Assembly (NCBI GenBank): GCA_027364845.1 | Contig: DAHXOO010000005.1 | Coordinates: forward strand, 1 to 35,197 | DNA from: Pseudomonadota bacterium | GTDB lineage: Bacteria > Pseudomonadota > Gammaproteobacteria > Acidiferrobacterales > UBA6901 | Direction of reading: 5' to 3' | DNA: 35,197 nucleotides | Part shown: piece after piece, positions 18,539-29,647 of the stretch | Position numbering within the stretch: position 1 is the first letter of the stretch | Layout: each line of letters begins with the position of its first letter | The notes under the pieces: generated by a model | What the model saw: the letters and a program-made list of their open reading frames with translations, nothing else | Database searches by the model: none | Told to the model about the DNA's origin: nothing | Made by a program: the position numbers and the translations under genes

Positions 18539-18904
18539 AATTCGCAGACCCTGCCGGGGCAATTCAGCCAATCTATTGCAGGAGGACAACCGGGTGTTAG
18601 CCGGATGTGCACCCGACGAGGATCGCAAAGTGGGCCGCGATCCGATTATGGTCCCAGTGATATTCCGGCCGATGCATGACAATCCGGCCCGGCGGATTCA
18701 GGCGTCACACCGCCGCGGGAGGGCCGCCACCGCTTTCGATTTGTGAATCTTGATGAGGATCAATGTTCGGCCAATCCGCTCAGGTATCGTGAAAGTATCC
18801 GGGAAAATGAAAATTCGAGATGCACACCGCTCCGGCGGGCGATCAGCATGCGGGTTGTGGACCGCGGAGCATGGTCTAAGGCTGCGGGTCGTCGACGGCA
18901 ACGC
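18539..18904. other. Intergenic control region of the acetate kinase-phosphoketolase unit
   Basis: This non-coding stretch separates the exporter genes from the metabolic operon. A 7-bp stem GGATCGC/GCGATCC (18620-18626 with 18637-18643) and a CGGGTG/CACCCG stem (18591-18596 with 18610-18615) may mark the end of the upstream transcript, although neither carries a T run. The FNR-type box at 18750-18763 is annotated separately. An in-frame ATG at 18743 would extend the kinase by 54 residues, but it lies before the box and the added sequence lacks family features. Confidence 0.5.
18750..18790 (+). promoter_or_regulatory. FNR/Anr box and putative class II promoter
   Basis: TTGATGAGGATCAA (18750-18763) is a perfect match to the FNR/Anr consensus TTGAT-N4-ATCAA. 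A -10-like TATCGT lies at 18785-18790. That puts the expected start near 18797 and the box centre at about -41, the spacing of FNR class II activated promoters. It lies about 140 bp upstream of the acetate kinase-like ATG and is on the correct side to activate the acetate kinase, phosphoketolase and glucan phosphorylase genes at low oxygen. The match is seen directly; regulation is inference. Confidence 0.7.
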
Positions 18905-20014
18905 ATGAACATACTGACAGTAAACAGCGGCAGCTCTTCTGTGAGGCTCGCGGCCTTCAGGAGCTCAGACGAAGGCCGGCTGGAAGTGGTTGCGTCAGCG
19001 CATGAGGAACGAGCGATCGCAGCTCAGGAGGATTTTCTCGGGCGCTTTATCGTACAGTACGGTCTGACCGATGTGTCAGTGGTGGCGCATCGCGTTGTAC
19101 ACGGTGGCGCCTTGTTGACGGGATCGCGTTACGTTGACGAGGAAGTCGAGCACGAGATCGAGCGGCTTGAGCCGCTGGCACCCCTGCATAACGAACAGGC
19201 GCTGAGCTGGATCCGGTCGTGTCGCGCTCATTTTGGACTCCGAATACCGCAGGTCGCAGTATTCGACACTGCGTTCTATTCCAATCTGCCCGAAGCTGCG
19301 CGCAGCTATGCCTTGCCGCGGCCGATGACCGAGAAATACCGGCTGCGACGCTTCGGATTCCACGGGCTCGCCCACCGGGCCATGTGGCGGCGATGGACGC
19401 AACTGCACGAGGCGCAGGCCGGGCGCGGCCGGATCATCAGCCTGCAGCTCGGGTCCGGCTGCTCGGTGACGGCCACCAGGGACGGGGCTGCGCTCGATAC
19501 CTCGATGGGGTTCTCGCCCCTGGAAGGCCTAGTCATGGCCACCCGCTGCGGCGATATCGACGCGGGACTCCTCACCTACCTCCAGCGCAGCGAGGGGCTG
19601 ACGCCGGATCAAACGGACCGGATGCTGGAGAAGCAGTCTGGGCTCCTGGGTATGTCGGGCGTGAGCGGCGACATGCGAGAACTGCTTGTGGACGGCGGGG
19701 AGGGGGCGCGGCAGGCGATCGAGCTGTTCTGCTATCGCGCACGCAAGTATGTCGGCGCCTACCTCGCGGTACTGGGCGGAACGGACGGCATCGTGTTCGG
19801 GGGCGGCATCGGCGAGCATGCGCCGCAGGTGCGTGAGCGCATCCTGTCCGGCATGGAATGGTGCGGGGTCGTTCTGGACAAAGCCGCGAACGGTACGGCC
19901 GGCGGCGAACGGCGCATCAGCAGCGAGAAAAGCGCGGTGGATGTCTGGGTTTTCTCGGTAGATGAAGCTGGGGAACTCGCACGCGAGGCGCTCGCAGTTA
20001 TGACGCGACGTTGA
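18905..20014 (+). CDS. Acetate kinase-like enzyme (acetate/propionate kinase family)
   Basis: This 369-residue ASKHA-fold kinase should convert acetyl phosphate and ADP into acetate and ATP. Family motifs are NSGSSS (7-12), HRVVHGG (62-68), FDTAFY with Asp121, RFGFHGLAHR (149-158), DTSMGFSPLEGLVMATRCGDID (198-219, including Arg214) and FGGGIGEHA with Glu304. The protein is shorter than typical AckA (about 400 residues), and the usual HLGNG motif is QLGSG, so Gln181 replaces the catalytic-site histidine of the archaeal prototype. I chose the ATG at 18905 because MNILTVNSGSSS is the canonical start; there is no clear ribosome-binding site. The gene lies 54 bp before phosphoketolase, whose product acetyl phosphate is its substrate, and an FNR-type box precedes it. 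Confidence 0.88.
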   Translation: MNILTVNSGSSSVRLAAFRSSDEGRLEVVASAHEERAIAAQEDFLGRFIVQYGLTDVSVVAHRVVHGGALLTGSRYVDEEVEHEIERLEPLAPLHNEQALSWIRSCRAHFGLRIPQVAVFDTAFYSNLPEAARSYALPRPMTEKYRLRRFGFHGLAHRAMWRRWTQLHEAQAGRGRIISLQLGSGCSVTATRDGAALDTSMGFSPLEGLVMATRCGDIDAGLLTYLQRSEGLTPDQTDRMLEKQSGLLGMSGVSGDMRELLVDGGEGARQAIELFCYRARKYVGAYLAVLGGTDGIVFGGGIGEHAPQVRERILSGMEWCGVVLDKAANGTAGGERRISSEKSAVDVWVFSVDEAGELAREALAVMTRR

Positions 20015-20068
20015 GATGGTCGCGTGGGCCACGCCACTTGGTGGATGAATCAAGCTGGAGGGACAAAC

Positions 20069-22486
20069 ATGAAGAATAGCGAGGGCAAGGCCCCCAATAG
20101 TGACGGCAGAGCTACCGGCTACGGTGCGGGCCCGCTGTCGGCCGAGGAACTGCGCAAGATAGACGCCTACTGGCGGGCGGCCAATTACCTTTCGATCGGC
20201 CAGATCTATCTGGTCGACAATCCGCTGCTTTCAAAGCCGCTCGCGCTCGAACACATCAAGCCGCGCCTGTTGGGTCATTGGGGGACGACTCCGGGGCTCA
20301 ATTTCATCTATGCCCATATGAACCGGCTGATCAAGGCGCAGGATCTCAATGTCATCTACGTTACCGGTCCCGGGCATGGAGGCCCCGGACTTGTTGCCAA
20401 TACCTATCTGGAGGGCAGCTACAGCGAGTTCTATCCCAACATTTCGTGCAATACGGAGGGCATGAAGCGGCTTTTCCGGCAGTTTTCCTTCCCAGGCGGT
20501 ATTCCCAGCCATGTCGCGCCGGAAACCCCCGGATCCATCCACGAGGGTGGAGAGCTCGGCTATTCCCTGTCGCATGCATTCGGTGCCGTTTTTGACAATC
20601 CGGATCTGATTGCATGCTGTGTCGTCGGCGACGGGGAAGCCGAGACCGGACCGTTGGCTACGGCCTGGCATTCCAACAAGTTCCTCAACCCGGCGGGCGA
20701 CGGCGTGGTGCTTCCCATCCTTCATCTGAACGGCTACAAGATTGCCAATCCGACGGTGCTTGCACGCATAGGCCACGAGGAGCTGGAGAGCCTGTTGACA
20801 GGCTATGGCTATCATGCGTATTTCGTGGAAGGTTCGGATCCGGCGCTGATGCATCAGCAGATGGCGGCGACGCTGGATCGCGTGATTGCAGAGATCAAGG
20901 AGATCCAGGACGACGCGCGTTTGCATGGCGTCGCGCAGCGGCCGCGCTGGCCGGCCATCGTGCTGCGGACGCCCAAGGGGTGGACCTGCCCGGCCGAGGT
21001 CGATGGCAAGAAGCTAGAGGGGTATTGGCGCTCGCACCAGGTTCCGATCACCGAGATGGACAGCAAGCCGCAGCACGTGAAGCTGCTCGAGCAGTGGATG
21101 AAAAGTTATCGCCCCGAGGAGCTGTTCGACAGCGACGGGCGGCTGCTTCCCGAGCTGGCGGCCATGGCGCCTGCGGGCGCGCGGCGGATGGGATCCAACC
21201 CTCACGCCAATGGCGGGCTGCTGCTCAGAGAGCTGGACCTGCCTGATCTGGAGGATTACGCGATCTCGGTACCACGGCCCGGTGCGGTACAGGCCGAATC
21301 GACGCGCGTGCTCGGGATATTCCTGCGAGACGTGATGACACGGAACCTCGCAGCGCGCAATTTCCGGGTCATGGCCCCGGACGAGCTTGCGTCCAACCGG
21401 CTCGAGGCGTTGCTTGAGGTGACCGGACGTGCGTGGATGGCGGAAATTCTGCCGGAGGACGACCATCTGGCGCGCGATGGCCGGGTGATGGAGATTCTTT
21501 CGGAACATACCTGTCAGGGCTGGCTCGAGGGATACCTGCTTACCGGGCGTCACGGTCTTTTCACCTGCTACGAGGCGTTCATCCACATCGTGGATTCGAT
21601 GTTCAACCAGCATGCCAAGTGGCTCAAGGTCAGTAGCAGGGAGATTCCCTGGCGCCGTTCGATCGCCTCCCTAAACTACCTGCTTACTTCCCATGTCTGG
21701 CGCCAGGATCATAACGGCTTTTCCCATCAGGATCCCGGATTCATCGATCATGTGGTCAATAAAAAGGCCGACATAATCCGGGTCTATTTGCCTCCGGACG
21801 CCAATACGCTGCTTTTGGTCGTTGACTCCTGCCTGCGCAGCCGCAATCGGGTCAACGTGATCGTTGCCGGAAAGCAGCCCGAGGGGCAATGGCTCAATCT
21901 GGATGCAGCGCGCAAACACTGCGCTGCTGGCATCGGCATCTGGGATTGGGCAAGCAGCGATCAGGGTAGTGATCCCGAAGTGGTCATGGCCTGCGCCGGG
22001 GATGTGCCGACGCTCGAGGTCCTGGCGGCCGTCGACCTGCTGCGGCAGCACCTGCCGCAGCTTCGCATCCGGGTGGTGAACGTCGTGGATCTAATGACTC
22101 TGCAGCCGAAGGAAGAGCACCCGCATGGGCTGTCCGACAAGGATTTTGATGCGATCTTTACCCCCGACAAGCCGGTCATTTTTGCCTATCACGGATATCC
22201 ATGGCTGATTCACCGACTGACGTACCGACGTACAAACCACGCGAACATCCATGTGCGTGGCTACAAAGAGGAAGGGACCACCACAACGCCGTTCGATATG
22301 GCGGTACGCAATGATCTCGATCGGTTCCACTTGGTGGAAGACGTGATTGACCGGGTCCCGACTCTAGGATATCGCGCGGCCCACTTGAAGCAGGCGATGC
22401 GCGACAAGCGTGTCGACCATGTCCAATATATTAGAAGTTACGGCGAGGACATGCCTGAGGTACTCGAGTGGAAGTGGCCATATTGA
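20069..22486 (+). CDS. xfp: Xylulose-5-phosphate/fructose-6-phosphate phosphoketolase
   Basis: This 805-residue thiamine-diphosphate enzyme cleaves xylulose 5-phosphate or fructose 6-phosphate with phosphate into acetyl phosphate and a C3 or C4 sugar phosphate. Recognisable segments are IYLVDNPLL (46-54), [11 protein letters not shown] with the active-site His70, GPGHGGPG (100-107), the TPP motif [22 protein letters not shown] (187-208) with NGYKIANPT (221-229), and the C-terminal [17 protein letters not shown]. Length matches the bacterial family. The start at 20069 is fixed by GGAGGGA six bases upstream; an earlier in-frame ATG at 20024 lacks one. Placement between acetate kinase and glucan phosphorylase implies a phosphoketolase route to acetyl phosphate, acetate and ATP. 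Confidence 0.96.
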   Translation: MKNSEGKAPNSDGRATGYGAGPLSAEELRKIDAYWRAANYLSIGQIYLVDNPLLSKPLALEHIKPRLLGHWGTTPGLNFIYAHMNRLIKAQDLNVIYVTGPGHGGPGLVANTYLEGSYSEFYPNISCNTEGMKRLFRQFSFPGGIPSHVAPETPGSIHEGGELGYSLSHAFGAVFDNPDLIACCVVGDGEAETGPLATAWHSNKFLNPAGDGVVLPILHLNGYKIANPTVLARIGHEELESLLTGYGYHAYFVEGSDPALMHQQMAATLDRVIAEIKEIQDDARLHGVAQRPRWPAIVLRTPKGWTCPAEVDGKKLEGYWRSHQVPITEMDSKPQHVKLLEQWMKSYRPEELFDSDGRLLPELAAMAPAGARRMGSNPHANGGLLLRELDLPDLEDYAISVPRPGAVQAESTRVLGIFLRDVMTRNLAARNFRVMAPDELASNRLEALLEVTGRAWMAEILPEDDHLARDGRVMEILSEHTCQGWLEGYLLTGRHGLFTCYEAFIHIVDSMFNQHAKWLKVSSREIPWRRSIASLNYLLTSHVWRQDHNGFSHQDPGFIDHVVNKKADIIRVYLPPDANTLLLVVDSCLRSRNRVNVIVAGKQPEGQWLNLDAARKHCAAGIGIWDWASSDQGSDPEVVMACAGDVPTLEVLAAVDLLRQHLPQLRIRVVNVVDLMTLQPKEEHPHGLSDKDFDAIFTPDKPVIFAYHGYPWLIHRLTYRRTNHANIHVRGYKEEGTTTTPFDMAVRNDLDRFHLVEDVIDRVPTLGYRAAHLKQAMRDKRVDHVQYIRSYGEDMPEVLEWKWPY

Positions 22487-22542
22487 TGGAATCTGCAGGC
22501 GATCATACCAATGGCTAGTCTGTCCGGGCGAGGCACCTTCCC

Positions 22543-25098
22543 ATGATAATCACCAGAAGCCCGATACCCGTTGAGATGCCTACCGAGCTTCATGCTCTGG
22601 CTGAGCTGGCGACCGATGTCTTCTGGACATGGAGCCATGCAGGCGACGCGCTGTGGAAGAAGATTCATCCAGAAATCTGGGCGCAGACCGAGAATCCCTA
22701 TGCCATCCTTCAAAACCTCTCGCCTGAGCGCATGCGAGAGCTGGCGCAGGATGCTACATTTCGCGGTGAGCTTGAGCGCCTGGTGCAGGCTAGACAAGAG
22801 TATCTCGAACGCTCAAGCTGGTATGACAAGATTCCGAACGCGCGCAAAGTGCCGGTAGCCTACTTCAGCATGGAGTTCGGCCTGAGTGAAGCGCTGCCGC
22901 TCTACGCTGGCGGCCTCGGGATACTCGCCGGAGATCATCTCAAGGCTTCGAGTGACCTGGGGGTTCCGCTGGTCGGCGTCGGGCTGCTTTACCAGGAAGG
23001 GTATTTTCGCCAGACGCTCGATACCGGCGGCCGGCAGCTGGAAACTTATCCCTATAACGATACGACGAGCCTGCCGATTGTGCCGGCAGAAATCGGCGCC
23101 GGCGGCTGGCTGCACGTATCGATCGAGTTTCCGGGGCGACTGGTCAGGTTCCGGGTATGGCAGGTACGCGTGGGGCGGGTCTTGCTTTATTTGCTGGACA
23201 GCAATGATCCGCTCAACAGTCCGCGCGATCGCGGCATCACGAGCAGGCTCTATGGCGGCGGTCAGGAGCTGCGGCTGGTACAGGAGATCGCGTTGGGTAT
23301 CGGAGGCTGGCGCACGCTGGAAGCGTTGGGACTGGCAGTTGAGGTGTGTCACCTGAACGAGGGGCACGCTGCATTCGTGACGATTGAGCGGGCGCGGGCG
23401 TACATGCAGTCGCATGGTGTGGATTTCTGGGAAGCCTTGTGGGCGACCCGCGTTGGCAATGTCTTCACCACACACACTCCGGTGCCGGCGGGCTTCGACA
23501 GTTACGATCCGGCGCTGTTGGCGCGCTACGGAGGCGATTACGTCGCTGGTTTCGGTGTCTCCGCTAAGGAGCTTATGGCTCTGGGGCGCAAGAATATGGC
23601 TGACACAGGCGAGGCATTCAATATGGCCTATCTGGCTGCGCGTACCTGCGGCGTGATCAACGGTGTCAGCCGTCTACATGGACAGGTGAGTCAGCGCATT
23701 TTTCAAGGCCTTTATCCGCGCTGGCCGCAGTGCGACGTTCCAGTCGTGCACGTGACCAATGGCGTGCACGTGCCAACCTGGGACTCGGCATGGGCAGACG
23801 AAATTTGGACTGAAGCATGCGGAAAGGAGCGCTGGCTCGGGACCCTGGAAGATCTCGGTTCCGCGATCGAGGCTCTGGATGACGATGCGCTGTGGGCGTT
23901 TCGCGGCCGGCAGCGCAGCGACCTCGTACACTCCGCACGACAACGTCTTGCCCGCCAATTTGGGCAGCGCGGCGCGGAGGCACCGGCGATAGTGAGTGCG
24001 CATGACATTCTCGATCCGAATGCCCTGACTCTTGGTTTTGCGCGGCGTTTTGCCGAATACAAGCGCCCCAATCTGCTGCTGCATGATCACCGGCGTCTGC
24101 TGCGACTGCTGACCAACCGCGACTGCCCGGTCCAGATCATCGTGGCGGGGAAGGCGCATCCCCAGGATGAGGAGGGAAAGCAGTTCGTACGCGAATGGGT
24201 CGAGTTCGTGCAGCGTCCCGAGGTGCGAACACGCGCAGTTTTCCTCGAAGACTACGACATGACACTGGCGCAGGAGATGGTGCAGGGTGTCGATCTGTGG
24301 ATCAATACGCCCCGGCGTCCATGGGAAGCGTGCGGTACCAGCGGCATGAAGGTGCTGGTGAATGGAGGCATCAATTTATCGGAACTCGACGGCTGGTGGG
24401 CCGAAGCCTATTCGCCGGAAGTTGGTTGGGCACTCGGTGATGGGCGCGAGCACGCCGAGCTGGACTGGGATGCGAGCGAGGCCACGCAACTCTATCGCCT
24501 GCTGGAACAGGAGGTTCTGGGGGAGTTCTACGGGCGCGATGCTCGAGGTATTCCGCACCGCTGGGTGGCGCGGATGCGCGCAAGCATGGCGCAGCTTGCG
24601 CCCAGATTCAGCAGCAACCGCATGGTTCGGGAATACGTGGAAAACATATATCAGTCGGCGGCGAGCGCTTTTGAACAGCGTGCGGCCAATGCGGGAAAGT
24701 TCGCGCACGAGCTGCGCGTGTGGGAGCAGAACCTCGTCCGGCATTGGCACGGAGTACATCTGGGCAATCTCGAGGCCTGGCAGGAACCCGACGGCTGGTC
24801 GTTCGCATTGGCCGTGTATCTCGGTGAGATCTCACCCGATGAGGTGGCGGTTGAGCTTTATGCCGATCAGATTGATACGCAGCCGCCAGTGAAGGAGGCG
24901 ATGGAACGCCGAGCGATAATACCGGGTGCGGCAAACGGCTATGTCTATCATTGCCGCATTGCGAGCACGCGTCCCGTGTCACACTTTACTCCGCGGGTGA
25001 TCCCCTACCACGCTTTAGCACGTGTGCCTGGCGAGCTCAACCTGGTACTGTGGGGTATGAGCGCGGTTACCATTCATGCGCTGCAGGCCGGTGCGTAA
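22543..25098 (+). CDS. glgP: Alpha-glucan (glycogen) phosphorylase
   Basis: This 851-residue protein of the shorter, bacterial/archaeal-type alpha-glucan phosphorylase family releases glucose 1-phosphate from glycogen or maltodextrin. The N-terminal domain (from about residue 12) is the DUF3417-type region typical of this branch. The catalytic part includes VAYFSMEFGLSEALPLYAGGLG (about 106-127), HLNEGHAAF, VFTTHTPVPAGFD, and the PLP site EACGTSGMKVLVNGGIN with the cofactor lysine at about 603. A C-terminal extension (710-851) continues beyond the catalytic core. The gene starts 56 bp after phosphoketolase without an intervening terminator, so co-transcription is likely; the ribosome-binding site is weak. 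It converges with the helicase gene, 116 bp beyond its stop. Confidence 0.93.
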   Translation: MIITRSPIPVEMPTELHALAELATDVFWTWSHAGDALWKKIHPEIWAQTENPYAILQNLSPERMRELAQDATFRGELERLVQARQEYLERSSWYDKIPNARKVPVAYFSMEFGLSEALPLYAGGLGILAGDHLKASSDLGVPLVGVGLLYQEGYFRQTLDTGGRQLETYPYNDTTSLPIVPAEIGAGGWLHVSIEFPGRLVRFRVWQVRVGRVLLYLLDSNDPLNSPRDRGITSRLYGGGQELRLVQEIALGIGGWRTLEALGLAVEVCHLNEGHAAFVTIERARAYMQSHGVDFWEALWATRVGNVFTTHTPVPAGFDSYDPALLARYGGDYVAGFGVSAKELMALGRKNMADTGEAFNMAYLAARTCGVINGVSRLHGQVSQRIFQGLYPRWPQCDVPVVHVTNGVHVPTWDSAWADEIWTEACGKERWLGTLEDLGSAIEALDDDALWAFRGRQRSDLVHSARQRLARQFGQRGAEAPAIVSAHDILDPNALTLGFARRFAEYKRPNLLLHDHRRLLRLLTNRDCPVQIIVAGKAHPQDEEGKQFVREWVEFVQRPEVRTRAVFLEDYDMTLAQEMVQGVDLWINTPRRPWEACGTSGMKVLVNGGINLSELDGWWAEAYSPEVGWALGDGREHAELDWDASEATQLYRLLEQEVLGEFYGRDARGIPHRWVARMRASMAQLAPRFSSNRMVREYVENIYQSAASAFEQRAANAGKFAHELRVWEQNLVRHWHGVHLGNLEAWQEPDGWSFALAVYLGEISPDEVAVELYADQIDTQPPVKEAMERRAIIPGAANGYVYHCRIASTRPVSHFTPRVIPYHALARVPGELNLVLWGMSAVTIHALQAGA

Positions 25099-25160
25099 TG
25101 TACGAATGTCAAAGCTGTGGCACCATGGCTGTATGGGCGGGTCCCGTCGAAGCGCAGTGA
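25098..25160 (+). CDS. Possible 20-residue Cys-pair microprotein (doubtful)
   Basis: A very short frame starts in the stop codon of glgP (TAATG overlap) and encodes 20 residues beginning MYECQSCGTMAVW, with a CxxC knuckle like the first half of a zinc ribbon. It has no separate ribosome-binding site and could only be made by translational coupling. It may be the stub of a lost zinc-ribbon gene, or chance. Confidence 0.12.
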   Translation: MYECQSCGTMAVWAGPVEAQ

Positions 25161-25214
25161 TCATGCGATGCCCGGAAGCGAGTACTGGCCCGACACAGAG
25201 AAGTTGTTGCGCGG

Positions 25215-28200
25215 TCAGTTCAGATGACCACGCACTGGATGCGCGATGCGCGTGCGAAGCAATGCGTTGCGCGCTTCCCACTGTAACGCAGGTTCCAGCG
25301 AGTCGAGAAAGCGGGTTTCGCCACCGACGTGCACCGCGATCGGGGCCCCGTCGCGGAACAGAACGCGGTTTCCTGAGAGGGCCGGAACGCGCGCCCCTGG
25401 TGTCAGGATCCCCACAAGATTCAGAGGATCGGACGCGCTCAACGATACCAGCGCCCCACTGGGATCCCTTTTTTTCGATGTGCGCAGAGTGTCAATCGCG
25501 CCGGGTAGGGCGTATTGTTCACCGGAGAAGCCGGCGACAAAACGCCCGCCCCGGATCTCGCCACGTGCCTCCAGCCTCCGGTACACGCGCAGCAGCTCAT
25601 ACCAGGATGGCAACCATGCGCCTTCACGTTCCAGCAGCCGCTTGAATACTACGCCATAGCGGCGTAGCAGGAGACGCGCGACCTGTTCGCACGTCTCCTG
25701 CCCAGTTCCAGATGTGTTTGCAGGTCCGGGCTGGGCAACCGGATGCGCGTCGCTGGTAAGGGATTCCAGTAATGTCCAGCGACCGGCATTGCCGATTCCC
25801 GATGCAGATGCGCGCAGGCGTCGATGTCGGTCGGATGGGATGATCATGGCACGCAGGCCGCTGAAGCTGTCGGAGTGTGCCAGGCCGCTCGCGACAAGCT
25901 CCGCCAATGCTTCCTCCGCCTGGGTCCTCAACAGGCCGCTGCCGCTGAGAAGTTCTTCAAAGAATGACGCGCCGTGCCCTGACAGAAAGTCCGCCAGTGC
26001 CTGCGCTCGGGCCGAGAGACGCACGCCGGTGGGGCGCTGCGTGCGTGCCAGGGTGCGCCACATGCCCAGATGCTGGCGCGCGGTCAGGGAGATGGGTGCG
26101 ATGCGTACGGAGACGGCGGTGCGTTCTTTGCCGGTGGAGAGTCGTGGCGGTGTGAGCCGCGCCCATGTCACACGACCAGAAAGGCACAGGCTGTCGAGCC
26201 ACTGCGGATCGTACTGCTGTATGCGGCTCGCCAGAATGTCCTGTTCCCAGGTGCAGCCGGGCGCCTCGAAGCCCTCGAGCTGGTCGATGACTGCCACCAG
26301 ACCCTGGGGTCCTTCCCGCTGCTGGTCGGATCCGAGGCCGTGCCATTCGAGCAGGAAGCGCAAAAAGTCAACTGAACTGACCGGTTCGATCTCGGCGCGT
26401 AGTTGTTTAATGGTGTATCGGTGAATCCGTGCAAGCAGCCGGCGTTCGCACCACTCAACGTCAATTTCCCTGATGGCGGTGTATGGAGTGAATTGCCCGC
26501 GCAGGGCAAAACCCTCCGCTTCCAGCGCTGCCAGTGCGTGCTCCACAGCACTCGGGTCAGCGCCGATGCCGCTGGCGAGGACTGCGGCCGTGATCGGGCC
26601 GAGCCCCTGGAGGCGGCCGCGTACCACTTCCCTTACCGCCTCGTCTGCAGTCCAGATGCGTACGCCGAACTCTGGAGGCGTGTCAATCGGCGGTTCAAGT
26701 CGCGCTTCCGGAAACGCCGCGAGCAGCATCGGCAACTGTTCCGCTGCGGCCCACAGCAAGGTCTTGTTGGCGTGTAACCGCGTCGCTCGGCGTGCGACAA
26801 TCAGCTGCTCGAAGTGATCAGCCCAGCTGCTGGAAAGGCCTTCGCGTTCGCTGACAACGAGCAGCAGCATCAGGGCGTCATGCAGCTCATCGGCACTTGC
26901 GGCCTCTGGCCATGCCTCCTCCCGCACGCGCCCTATCGCTGCAGGGTCGAGCTGGCCCAGGTCGGCGGCAGATACCGGGTCCAGCCAGCGTCGATTCATG
27001 ACCGCCTGGGTCCGCCGTTCCTCCAGTGGCGCATCGTCGAGGAAGGCATAGGGCTTAGCATTCAGAATCTCTCGGGCGAGAGGCGATGGATGCGGCAGAT
27101 CGTGTGCAACGACCGACTTTTCACCGTTTTCCAGATCCTGCAGAAGGCGAACGAGACCGTCGATGTCCATGGCTGTCTCTAGGCAATCGGAGATCGTCTG
27201 GTTCACGAGTGGATGGTCCGGCACGGCACGGTCACCGATGATATTCTCGGCGCAGGCGATCTGGTCCGGAAATACTACTGCCACCAGGTCCTCGGCCTCC
27301 ATGCGCTGCAGGGCGGGCGCTGTTCTGATACCGCCGCGGTTTCGTCTTACGGCGAGCGCGATGCTTGCGCTCCAGCGCCAGCGCGTAGTGAACAGCGGTG
27401 CAGCAAGAAGCGCCTGGATCAGCAGCTTGCGGACACTGACGCTTTTCAGGTAGTGCGCGACGTCCTCTAGCGGAAAACTGTGAGTCTCACCCAAAGACAG
27501 CACAATTGCGTCCTCGGTGGCGGCTGCCTGCAGTTCGAAGTTGAATTGCCGGCAGAAGCGCTTGCGCAGCGCGAGGCCCCAGGCCCGGTTTATTCGGCTG
27601 CCGAACGGGGCATGCACAACCAGCTGCATGCCCCCGGTCTCATCGAAAAATCGCTCAAACACAATCGTCTGCTGTGTAGGCAGGACACCGAGCATAGCCT
27701 TTGCCGTAGCCAGATACTCTGTGATCTGGGTGGCAGCGGATACGTTCAGGCCAAGGTTCCTGGAAAGCTCCAGAATTGTCTTGGCAATCGACGCCGGGCT
27801 AACTTCCGCGAGCGACTGTGCAACATCGGTGCGCAGTCGCGAGACCGCTGCAGACAGCTCATCACTGCGTGCCGGCGCTTCGCCAATCCAGAACGGAATG
27901 TTCGGAGGCTGCCCGTGGGCGTCTTCGACGCGCACGCGACTGGCTTCAATTCTGCGGATCCGGTAGGAACAGTTGCCCAACTGGAAAATATCGCCGGCCA
28001 TGCTTTCGACGGCAAAATCCTCGTTCAGTGTGCCGATAAATACATCCGCCGGTTCAAGGATAACCTGGTAGTCGGCATTGTCCGGGATGGCTCCACCGCA
28101 AGTGAGTGCCGTAAGGCTGGCGCCCTTGCGGGCGCGCAGGCGTCGGTTCACGGCATCGCGGTGCAGGTAAGCGGAGCGCCGGCCGCGGCGAGTGCTGAAA

Positions 28201-29564
28201 CCATCCGCCAGCATGCGCGCAACATCATCGAACTCGGCGCGCGTCAACTCGCGGTATGGATAGGCACGGCGCAGACATTCAAAGAGTTCGTCTTCACTCC
28301 AGTCGCGAGCCGACACCTCGGCGACGATCTGCTGTGCCAGAACGTCGAGCGGCTTGGACGGAATGGTTATCCGATCGAGCTCACCGCGCCGTACTGAATC
28401 CAGCAAAGCGGCGCATTCTACGAGTTCGTCGCGGCTGAGGGGAAACAGCCGTCCGCGCGGGGTAGTTCCCATGGTGTGTCCCGACCGTCCAACACGCTGC
28501 AAGAACGTGGAAATTGACCGCGGCGACCCGATCTGACACACCAGATCGATGTCGCCGATGTCGATACCGAGTTCAAGCGAGGCGGTGGCCACCAATGCTT
28601 TGAGGTGGCCCGACTTGAGCCGTTGTTCGGCATCCAGGCGCTGGTCCTTGGCCAAGCTTCCATGGTGCGAAGTTACATGTTCCTTGCCTAGGCGTTCGCT
28701 CAGATGACGAGTGACACGTTCGGCGAGGCGACGGGTGTTGACGAAAACGAGAGTGGTCCTGTGGGATGCGATGAGCAGGGTAAGCCGGTCGTAGATCTCC
28801 TCCCAGGTTTCAGTCGACATCACTGCGTCGAGCGGCGTACCGGGCAATTCCAGTGTGAGGTCGCGATCGCGCGCATGGCCAATGTCTACGATGGCGCAAT
28901 CGGTCGCATCTGTCCCTGTGAGGAATCGCGCCAGCTCGGAGATCGGCTTCTGGGTAGCGGACAGCCCGACACGTACTAGCGGTCGTGCCACGAGGGCGCT
29001 CAGGCGCTCCAGTGACAGACTCAGATGTGCGCCGCGCTTGGTTCCGGCGACCGCGTGGATTTCATCCACAATCACGGTGCGGATGTCCGTGAGCATTCGT
29101 CGTCCTGACTCCGCCGTCAACAGCAGATAAAGGGACTCTGGCGTCGTCACCAGGATGTGGGGTGGCCGCCGGATCATCGCCGCGCGTTCTGCGGGTGTGG
29201 TATCGCCACTGCGCACTTGGGCGCGGATTTCCACGCTATCTAGTCCGAGTGACTGGATCTGTGCGCTGATTCCAGCTAGAGGCTCGCGCAGGTTGCGTTC
29301 GATATCGTTGGAAAGCGCCTTGAGCGGTGAAACGTAAAGAACCTGGGTCTTGCTTTCAAGTCCACCAGCCGTAGCCTGGCGGACAAGCGAATCGATGGCG
29401 GCGAGGAAGGCGGCCAGGGTCTTTCCGGAGCCGGTGGGGGCGGCGATCAGAGTATGCCGGTTGCTCTGGATCGCTGGCCATGCTGCTTGTTGCGGTGGCG
29501 TCGGTGCCCCGAATTTCTGGACAAACCAGGCATAAACTGCCGGGTGGAAGCGAACCGCACTCAT
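25215..29564 (-). CDS. lhr: Lhr-type ATP-dependent DNA helicase, long form
   Basis: A 1449-residue superfamily 2 helicase of the Lhr (large helicase-related) family; E. coli Lhr has about 1540 residues. The Lhr core has Q motif region [11 protein letters not shown] (22-32), Walker A APTGSGKT (42-49), motif Ia [10 protein letters not shown], motif II DEIH (167-170) in [14 protein letters not shown], motif III GLSAT, and motif [13 protein letters not shown]. The winged-helix and Lhr-specific domains follow. The extra C-terminal half (from about 900) is the Lhr-CTD, whose E. coli counterpart has been linked to uracil-DNA glycosylase-type repair; that activity is not readable here. The gene stands alone, convergent with glgP and divergent from the phosphodiesterase gene. 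No good ribosome-binding site precedes the ATG at 29564. Confidence 0.94.
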   Translation of the reverse strand: MSAVRFHPAVYAWFVQKFGAPTPPQQAAWPAIQSNRHTLIAAPTGSGKTLAAFLAAIDSLVRQATAGGLESKTQVLYVSPLKALSNDIERNLREPLAGISAQIQSLGLDSVEIRAQVRSGDTTPAERAAMIRRPPHILVTTPESLYLLLTAESGRRMLTDIRTVIVDEIHAVAGTKRGAHLSLSLERLSALVARPLVRVGLSATQKPISELARFLTGTDATDCAIVDIGHARDRDLTLELPGTPLDAVMSTETWEEIYDRLTLLIASHRTTLVFVNTRRLAERVTRHLSERLGKEHVTSHHGSLAKDQRLDAEQRLKSGHLKALVATASLELGIDIGDIDLVCQIGSPRSISTFLQRVGRSGHTMGTTPRGRLFPLSRDELVECAALLDSVRRGELDRITIPSKPLDVLAQQIVAEVSARDWSEDELFECLRRAYPYRELTRAEFDDVARMLADGFSTRRGRRSAYLHRDAVNRRLRARKGASLTALTCGGAIPDNADYQVILEPADVFIGTLNEDFAVESMAGDIFQLGNCSYRIRRIEASRVRVEDAHGQPPNIPFWIGEAPARSDELSAAVSRLRTDVAQSLAEVSPASIAKTILELSRNLGLNVSAATQITEYLATAKAMLGVLPTQQTIVFERFFDETGGMQLVVHAPFGSRINRAWGLALRKRFCRQFNFELQAAATEDAIVLSLGETHSFPLEDVAHYLKSVSVRKLLIQALLAAPLFTTRWRWSASIALAVRRNRGGIRTAPALQRMEAEDLVAVVFPDQIACAENIIGDRAVPDHPLVNQTISDCLETAMDIDGLVRLLQDLENGEKSVVAHDLPHPSPLAREILNAKPYAFLDDAPLEERRTQAVMNRRWLDPVSAADLGQLDPAAIGRVREEAWPEAASADELHDALMLLLVVSEREGLSSSWADHFEQLIVARRATRLHANKTLLWAAAEQLPMLLAAFPEARLEPPIDTPPEFGVRIWTADEAVREVVRGRLQGLGPITAAVLASGIGADPSAVEHALAALEAEGFALRGQFTPYTAIREIDVEWCERRLLARIHRYTIKQLRAEIEPVSSVDFLRFLLEWHGLGSDQQREGPQGLVAVIDQLEGFEAPGCTWEQDILASRIQQYDPQWLDSLCLSGRVTWARLTPPRLSTGKERTAVSVRIAPISLTARQHLGMWRTLARTQRPTGVRLSARAQALADFLSGHGASFFEELLSGSGLLRTQAEEALAELVASGLAHSDSFSGLRAMIIPSDRHRRLRASASGIGNAGRWTLLESLTSDAHPVAQPGPANTSGTGQETCEQVARLLLRRYGVVFKRLLEREGAWLPSWYELLRVYRRLEARGEIRGGRFVAGFSGEQYALPGAIDTLRTSKKRDPSGALVSLSASDPLNLVGILTPGARVPALSGNRVLFRDGAPIAVHVGGETRFLDSLEPALQWEARNALLRTRIAHPVRGHLN

Positions 29565-29647
29565 CTTTGAAGGGTATCACGCTGTATCGTCCCTGCACAT
29601 CCCGTTGTCGTCCCTGACACAGCGTAGTGGGCGCTCGTGATGCTGGC

